Of a stretch of DNA of 64,000 bases, positions 57,013 through 64,000 are shown piece by piece; the first letter of the stretch is position 1; every line of letters starts with the position of its first letter. Where the stretch lies: contig NW_026516796.1 in NCBI RefSeq assembly GCF_025766255.1, positions 1-64,000 on the forward strand. Reading direction: 5' to 3'. The notes under the pieces were generated by a model. The model worked only from the letters and a program-made list of their open reading frames with translations. It had not been told where the DNA came from and searched no databases. Origin of the DNA: Zychaea mexicana. Lineage: Eukaryota > Mucoromycota > Mucoromycetes > Mucorales > Lichtheimiaceae. The translations under genes and the position numbers were made by a program.

Positions 57013-59438
57013 ATGCCTGCTGAAGAGACGAAGCCAGCACCCCCTCCCGCCAAGGCTGCTGACAAGAAGCCCAAGGCTGACAAGAAGGCCAAGAAGGCCA
57101 AGGCTGCTGCTACTGAAAACAGCTATCCCCTGGAGGTTCGCATTACACTGCGATTCTTTAGAAACACACACATACGGAATCTGACAACTAAAACGTGACG
57201 CACCTATATGTATTAGATGACCCCTCCTCCAGAATTCCTGCAGCACCGTATTGATATGTTTGACCGCCTCAAGGCTGAAGCCGACGCTGCCCTGAAGGGT
57301 AAACAGAGAATTCCACATTCAATGATTTTCTTTGTCATTATCAAAAATTTGGTTAGAAGCTCACACGATTTAATTGTATGACTCAGAAAAACCACGCGAA
57401 CCTATCACTATCACGCTTCCTAACGGCACCACAAAGGAAGGCACTTCATACGAAACGTCACCCATGGACATTGCATCGGGCATCGCCAAGTCGTTGGCCG
57501 AACGCACAGTGATTGCACGCGTGGACGGCGAGTTGTGGGATTTGGAGCGCCCTCTTGAGTCGTCGTGCAAGTTGGAATTGCTCGACTTTGAACACGAGGA
57601 CGGCAAAAAGGTGTTTTGGCACTCGAGTGCACACATGCTGGGTGAAGCCTGTGAGCGTCACTATGGCTGCCACTTGTGCATTGGCCCACCGTTGGAGGAT
57701 GGTTTCTACTACGAGATGGGATTGAAGGAGCGTGTCGTGTCGCAGACGGATTACGCCACGCTCGAAAAGCTTGTTGGTCAGATTAACAAGGAAAAGCAGC
57801 CATTCGAGCGTTTGGTCCTGTCCAAGGAAAACTTGCTCGAAATGTTCAAGCATAACCCGTACAAGCAGCACATTATCAACGACAAGATCCCGGATGGCAC
57901 CTCTACCACCGTCTACCGTTGCGGTCCCTTGATTGATTTGTGCCGCGGTCCTCACGTTCCCCACACTGGCCGTGTCAAGGCATTCACTGTTACCAAGAAT
58001 TCGTCTTCGTACTTTTTGGGTGATGCCAAGAACGACTCATTGCAGCGTCTGTACGGTATTTCGTTCCCTGACAAGAAGCAGATGACCGAATACAAAAAGT
58101 TCATTGAGGAAGCTGCCAAGCGTGACCATCGCAAGATTGGCAAGGAACAGGATCTGTTCTTCTTCCACGAACTGTCGCCCGGCTCGGCATTCATGCTGCC
58201 TCACGGCTCGCGTATCTACAATGCCTTGATCGATCTGATCAAGAAGGAATACCAGGCCCGCGGCTTCACCGAAGTCATTACCCCCAACATGTTCAACCTG
58301 AAGCTGTGGAACCAGTCTGGCCACGCTGCCAAATACAAGGAAAACATGTTTTGTTTGGAAGTCGACAAGGAAGAGTTTGCACTGAAGCCCATGAACTGCC
58401 CTGGCCATTGTTTGATGTTTGGCCACAAGGACCGCAGTTACCGTGAGTTGCCCATCCGCTTTGCCGATTTCGGTGTCTTGCACAGAAACGAATTCTCGGG
58501 TGCCCTTTCGGGCTTGACGCGTGTGCGTCGCTTCCAGCAAGATGACGCCCACATCTTTTGTCGTCAGGACCAGATCGAGCAGGAAATGGCTGGCTGCTTT
58601 GACTTTTTGAACCACGTGTACGGCATCTTTGGCTTTGAGTTCCACTTGAAGCTCTCGACTCGTCCTGAAAACTTTATCGGTGAAATCGCCGTCTGGGACA
58701 ATGCTGAAAAGAAGCTGGAGGATTCATTGAACGCTTTTGCAAAGAAGAAGGGTGCTACTTGGGAACTGAACGCTGGCGATGGCGCTTTCTACGGCCCCAA
58801 GATTGATATCGTCATTTCGGATGCTCTGCGTCGCAAGCACCAGTGTGCTACCATCCAGCTCGATTTCCAGTTGCCCGAGCGATTCAAGCTCGAGTACCGT
58901 ACCGAAAACGCCGGCGAAGACAGCGCCTTTGCTCGTCCTGTTATCATCCATCGTGCCATCTTGGGTTCGGTCGAGCGTATGATGGGTATCTTGATTGAAC
59001 ATTTCGGCGGTAAATTCCCCTTCTGGCTCTCGCCTCGTCAGGTCAGCGTCATTCCTGTGGCTGCACCCTTCTTGCAGTATGCTCAGGATTTGACCGCTCA
59101 GTTGGTGGCCAAGGGCATCTATGCCGATACCGACACTACGGACAATACCCTCAACAAAAAGATCAGAAACAGCGAACTGGCCCAATACAACTTTATCTTT
59201 GGTAAGCTTTGTACAAAAGAAAACGGTTAGTTTGTTTAAAATGGATTATTAATGCTCCGTTTTGTTATTGTGGAACCATCTAGTTGTTGGCCAGGAGGAA
59301 GAGAGCAGCAAGTCTGTCAACGTACGTAACCGTGACGACGTTGGCACCAAGGCAAAGGGCCAAACCATCCCCTTGGAAACCGTGATTTCTGGCTTGGTTG
59401 CTTTGAAGGAGAACAAGAGCCTGGAGAACAAGTTTTAA
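57013..59438 (+). CDS. THS1: Threonyl-tRNA synthetase, cytosolic
   Basis: Four exons (57013-57135, 57217-57298, 57387-59201, 59284-59438) give 724 aa, as in eukaryotic cytosolic ThrRS. An Ala/Lys-rich start ([16 protein letters not shown]) and a short helix precede the TGS domain ([20 protein letters not shown]). The editing domain has [17 protein letters not shown] and [15 protein letters not shown]. The class II core has [35 protein letters not shown], the zinc-site [10 protein letters not shown], motif 2 [20 protein letters not shown], and motif 3 [20 protein letters not shown]. The anticodon domain includes [11 protein letters not shown]. It charges tRNA-Thr. Very strong codon bias. No mitochondrial presequence is evident. 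Confidence 0.97.
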
Positions 59439-62023
59439 AAAAGTTTTCCTTTGTTTTGTGTGTGTTTTAAATATATTTTGAAAAAAAGGGACCCCATCCT
59501 GTCTTATTATTAACGACAATTCATGAATTCGTGAATTAAGTGGAGAGAAGCTCCTGTATCGGGAATGGTTTATACACTACGAGATTTTTCCAAATTGTAT
59601 GCGCCAAGTAAAACTGCTTTTTGGTAAAAAGAATGAAAGTTTTGCGTCAGCGACTTTATTTGCTTCATTGATAAGCCATTATGCATTTACAACGGATAAC
59701 TACAACACAATTTTTCTTCGAATACTCATGTTTCTTTTGTGGAGAAGAGTTTACTTGATTGAGCACAATTCTGCTCACCCCTTTTGTATTTTATTTTACA
59801 GACTGGTTAGTTCATACACGAACAATACCTTTACTTGATGGTCAGGTCAGTTCTGGCTTTCGAGTTTAGTACGTGCTTGGTTGAAGCACGAAGCAAAGAT
59901 TCCTCAGGCTTTTTCAGTTTCCAGCAGTTCACGGCTTTCCTTATCTCTTTGCATCATTGAGTGTCAAAATTTTTCTTTACAAACATCGAGGATCTACTGT
60001 AATAACGAGCATCCCTTGCACTACTTGAGCCATTTTTATTATGGACCTTTACCAAAGAGCTTTATTGATTAAATAATGACATATATGTTTTATATATATA
60101 TATATATAATTCATGGGTTAAGGTTATTGTTCCAAAGAGGTAGTGAGGATCGAGTTTTTATCGGTTTTGTATGATCCGTAACAATATGTGCAACTTTTGC
60201 GAGTAATCGTAACTGGGTAATGCATGAATGATTCATTCTGGTTTCGAGGAATGTAGCTGGATCAAAAGTTTTGGAGTCAGTAACGAGTTGACGTATCCAT
60301 TGTTTTATTTATGTATGTTCGCACCTTAATACTACGTATATGTCTTATATGTGTGTTATCAATTATAAGAAGTAGGTATTCACTCTAATTATGAACGGAC
60401 ACAGACAAAATCGAGGAGCTCTTTAGCTCAACACGGGTTGGACTGTTCCCTGGACAAGGGCGTGCGCGTGTGTCAGAAGAAATGCCCTGGCTGCTTTACT
60501 ATGTTAATCCCTATGATATAGCTCCAAAAGCCCTTGTTCGTTTAATAGAAACCTGACCCGTTCGCCATGGCGACCTGCTCAGCACCACAACAGACCACAG
60601 TGGGATTCTAGTGGAACATTTGATCAATCTATTGCAAATAACAAGTACACTTAAACAGATCGACTTTTAGGTTCATACGTCTAAATAACTATAATGCGTC
60701 CCCTTCGACCAGATTGCCGCAAGATTGGTTTCTCTTTTTTGTGTGGGTAGTAAAACAATGGGAAGAATATGAAAAAATAAGGAGCGTTTCTGCTGGTTTA
60801 CTGATAAGCACGAGCGCTCGAGTGTCTTTATGCTATAGTGGGTATAAAAGAAGCATCATCTCAGTATCAGCTCGCAACTGCTATAATGCACACGATATGA
60901 TAAGCCATAGCCGAATGACTGGTAATGAAAAGGAGGGGGGAATTAGAGCAAGAAAAGGAAAAAGAGCTCCACTTGCTAACACTGATGAAACAGATGAAGG
61001 GTTTCCGAATCAAGTACACTACATATTCACCGTTGTTGTTGTTGTCGTCAATAATACGCGCGCTCTATCAACAAGCGTGTAAGGAAAAAGAAGAGCAGCA
61101 TATGCAGCCATCACTACTAGTTACACTACACTAGCGGGTATTTAGGAGATTCGGAAGAGGGAGGGGAGGGGAGGTGGGAAGGGAGAAGGGAGACGAGAGA
61201 GACTGAGGGAGTTTAGGTACTAGTTAGTAGTTGTAGTAGTGCTGGCTGTATGGCGTCAACCCGCGCCAAAAGAATTTTTGCAGAGTCGGATGTTTAAAGC
61301 GGATGCTGTTTTGTTGGAGGTGCTTACATACACCCTTCTTTCAGGGGCGCTATGTTTTGCATTTCCCGAACGTCATCTTATGTGCACGACTGATAACGAG
61401 CTAGCAGCGAGATCCCAGAAGGTGGTGAGCGTAGAAGAAAAAGAGAGCGAAAGAAAGAGGATGGCTTCTGTCGTTTTGGACAAGAAGAAGAGGAAAAGAG
61501 GCGGACAGAAAGAGAGTACGCTTCCTCCTCGTGGTATGTAACACGTTGCACATAGTACACAAGTTGAAATAGAGCCTATAGCATCTTATATTGTATGCTA
61601 CCTCGAACGTCGGCTCTTCTTTTTTTTTGTCTTGCGTGTGTTGTGTGTGTGTGTGTGTGTGTGTGTGTGCCGTAAGTCGCTCTTGTCGCCCCCTTTCAAA
61701 TTCCCCTTCCTGCTCTTGCAACAGCAGCAGCAACAACAACAACAGCAGCAGCAGCAGCAGCAGCAAAAAAAAAGGAAACTCCTGTCTTCTTTTCTCCCCT
61801 CTCTCCCTCTCTCTCTTTCGCTCTTCGCTCTGCCCTCTTTTCTTCTTCCTTTCTTTCTTTCTTCCTTCTTGCTGTTGCATCCAGAAAATCCCGGATCTAG
61901 CTAATATCTCTTTTAATTTTTTTTTTTCACTCTTGTCAAAAAGTATTCCCTTAATAAGACCATACAACAAAAAATAAACAACAACAGCAGCAGCAACAAC
62001 AACAACAGCACAAATCGATCCTC
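59439..62023. other. 2.6-kb gene-poor region with microsatellites
   Basis: AT-rich left part with (TA)n near 60093-60108; G-rich tract 61140-61205; (GT)n at about 61637-61668; CAG/CAA and CT-rich tracts (61722-61880) and CAACAG repeats up to 62010 that form the promoter/leader of the TBC gene. Long frames here (61401-61970 minus) are translations of simple repeats. Confidence 0.5.
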
Positions 62024-64000
62024 ATGACCGAAATAGTACAAGAGAACACTCACGTCAAGGCACTTCCACCTCAAGTACTTGACAAGCTCAAGCAACTGCA
62101 AGAGTGCGATCGCCCCGTCTCGGTCGATGAGGTGCTGGAAGCAGCCAATCTCAACCATCTCACCGAGTCGAAATCAACTGATCTACGACCACAGGCACAA
62201 GCGTTCCCTCGGCGTCACGATATGGTGAAATCCAACAGCACGACTATCGCCGAGAGACGAAGAATTCCCGCCTCCACCGAGAAATTAAAGTTGTATGCGC
62301 AGATCAGCAACCCTCAGCAGCAGCTCCGCATCTCCACTGCATCCGCTATGCTCAATCGATTCGAGAAAGAGAATGCCGAGCTTTCGCCTCAAGTAAACCA
62401 TCTTTATTACACACACACACTTCTTCCCATCGTAACGGTCGTTTGAGGCTTTGTACTGAAAGAAATATATAATGTTGTGATAGGCTTCTGAGGAGTATTT
62501 GCTAGCTCGTCTCGAACGACAAAACGCCTTGTTGAGCGCCGATCCAAAATCCGTCTGCATTGAATCGAACCGCTTGAAGGCCGATTTCTCAACTGTCCGT
62601 GATCTCCTATTGCAACAACAGCAGGACAATGCTACTAGTACGACGACCACGACCACGGCAACTGCAGCGACCGTCGACTGGGATTTCTGGGAATATCTTG
62701 TCGACGACTTTAGCGGTGCTGCTGCCAAAATCCCACATTTGTTGACGTCCAAGCTGAGCCGTGGCATTCCTGACCGTGTGCGTGGTGTTGTTTGGCGTGC
62801 CATGTCGCAGTCCTCTGCAACACACCTCGAAGCCATCTACGACAAGCTGGTAGAGGAACACAGCGAATCGTCTCCTTACGAACGTGTCATTCAGCGCGAC
62901 TTGTCCCGCACGTTCCCGCAGATCGAAATGTTCAAGGCCGACGGTGGAGAGGGTCAACAAGCCATGGGCCGTCTCTTGCGTGCGTACAGCGTCTATGATG
63001 CACACGTTGGCTATTGTCAAGGATTGGCATTCTTGGCTGGACCCTTGCTCATGACTGTAAGAAAGAACCTCCTGATTTTTCTAAATACTTCTTGTGTGGT
63101 TGCTCATGACAAAATATGGCTGTGTTTGACAGATGCCCGAGAAGGAAGCTTTCTGCGTCTTTGTCAGGTGAGTAAAAATGAGCCTAAATCTTTCCTGTAA
63201 ATTTGACCTTTGCTTTCCCGCCCGCACTTTGCTCTTCCTCCTAAATTTGAGGGAATAGGGAATGCCCACGTGCTCAAATAACCTTTCCTTATTTTATTTT
63301 TTCTGGCGACATAATAGATTGATGGAAACGTACGATATGCGCACCATGTTCACCCTCAACATGGAAGGCCTTCATCTTCGCCTGCACCAGTTCTCTACGC
63401 TGCTTGCCCAGCTGTGCCCTGAGCTCGACAAGCACCTGGCTGAACACGGCATCCATCCTGCCATGTATGCGTCACAGTGGTTCTTGACCTTGTTTGCCTA
63501 CTCGTTCCCGATCGACCTTGTCTTGCGCATCTACGATCTGGTGTTCGCCGAAGGTGCTGTTGAGACCATCACCCGTGTCGCTATCGCAGTCATGCAAAAG
63601 AACCAGTCCCACTTGCTGGCCATCCACGACTTTGAAAAGCTGATGCTCTATCTTGCCTCGCGCAAGTTGTACGACGATGCCTTTGCTTCGTGTGACCAAG
63701 TCATTGAGGATGCCATGGCCTTGAGTACCGTCATTACCAAGGCCAAGGTCGACAGCTTGGCTGCCCAGCATCAAAAGGAGCTCGAGCAGGAAAAGACACG
63801 TGCTCAACAGGTGCTGGCTATTCGATTGCAGCAGCCAGTTACGCAGACAACCACGACCAAGCACAAGAAGCGTGAATCGTGGTTCTCGTGGAAGTCCAGT
63901 CAACAAACGCAACAAACACAGCAACAACAGCAACAACAACAACAGCAGACTCAACAACAGCAGCAGCAGCAGCAACCTTTGTCGCCTACATCACCCACAA
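62024..64000 (+). CDS. TBC-domain Rab GTPase-activating protein (Gyp5/EVI5-like), partial
   Basis: Four exons seen (62024-62392, 62484-63056, 63133-63167, 63318 to the window end); the 3' part is missing. After ~200 disordered residues comes the TBC domain: LTSKLSRGIPDRVRGVVWRA, the arginine finger in YERVIQRDLSRTFPQ (IxxDxxR), the glutamine finger in VGYCQGLAFLAGPLL (YxQ), then MEGLHLRLHQFSTLLAQLCP, YASQWFLTLFAYSFP and IYDLVFAEGAVETI. A coiled coil begins (AQQHQKELEQEK-like) and is followed by Gln-rich repeats at the edge. This layout matches the Gyp5/Gyl1/EVI5 group, which act on exocytic Rabs. Exon 3 is only 35 nt. Confidence 0.92.

Noticed and set aside
61401..61970. 189-codon minus-strand frame upstream of the TBC gene
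   Set aside because: It is a translation of GT, CAG and CT simple repeats.
1..64000. tRNA, rRNA and CRISPR features
   Set aside because: Scanned by eye for tRNA B-box/T-loop patterns, 5S signatures and regularly spaced repeats; none convincing. A tRNAscan-SE run would settle tRNAs.

Overview
The window is nuclear DNA of an early-diverging filamentous fungus, most likely Mucoromycota. The reasons are the many short introns (mostly 45-120 nt, GTAAGT-type donors, CTNAT-like branch sites, TAG/CAG acceptors), the protein families present (velvet, CYSTM, HET, PX-AGC kinase) and AT-rich gene-poor stretches rich in decayed mobile DNA. No species call is possible from sequence alone. Gene models were built by matching splice sites to reading frame and family consensus. 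For SMU1, SKP1, the kinase, GPN1, the MFS protein, the aldo/keto reductase, MUS81, TMEM164, the PROPPIN, the START protein, the GATA-like protein, the CDF transporter, GT49, velvet, ThrRS and CYSTM the summed exons are a whole number of codons.

Layout. 1-2.1 kb: a decayed Helitron/PIF1-type helicase on the minus strand with a GC-rich palindrome beyond its 3' side. 2.1-4.2 kb: a spliced, apparently non-coding transcription unit built of diverged tandem exon-intron units with a shared intronic motif; this is the most unusual object here. 4.6-8.1 kb: a broken HDAC/acetylpolyamine-amidohydrolase gene and an unrecognised multi-exon gene. 9.6-23.6 kb: MFS transporter (-), SMU1 splicing factor (+), SKP1 (+), PX-domain AGC kinase (+), GPN1 GTPase (-). 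23.6-31 kb: gene-poor, holding an intronless HET-domain protein and a tiny three-exon CYSTM gene. 31-39.1 kb: aldo/keto reductase, MUS81 nuclease, a disordered Q-rich protein, and a TMEM164-like membrane protein. 39.1-45.2 kb: mostly gene-poor DNA around a WIPI3/4-type PROPPIN, with a diverged inverted repeat. 45.2-64 kb: START protein, GATA-like zinc-finger protein, Mn-type CDF transporter, GT49 (LARGE-like) glycosyltransferase, velvet regulator, threonyl-tRNA synthetase, and the start of a TBC (Gyp5/EVI5-like) Rab GAP that runs off the window.

There are no operons; neighbours are functionally unrelated housekeeping and regulatory genes. Themes that recur are membrane traffic and autophagy (PX kinase, PROPPIN, TBC, START, TMEM164), ubiquitin/splicing/repair (SKP1, SMU1, MUS81, GPN1) and development/stress (velvet, GATA-like, CYSTM, HET). 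Gene-free stretches above 300 bases are described individually.
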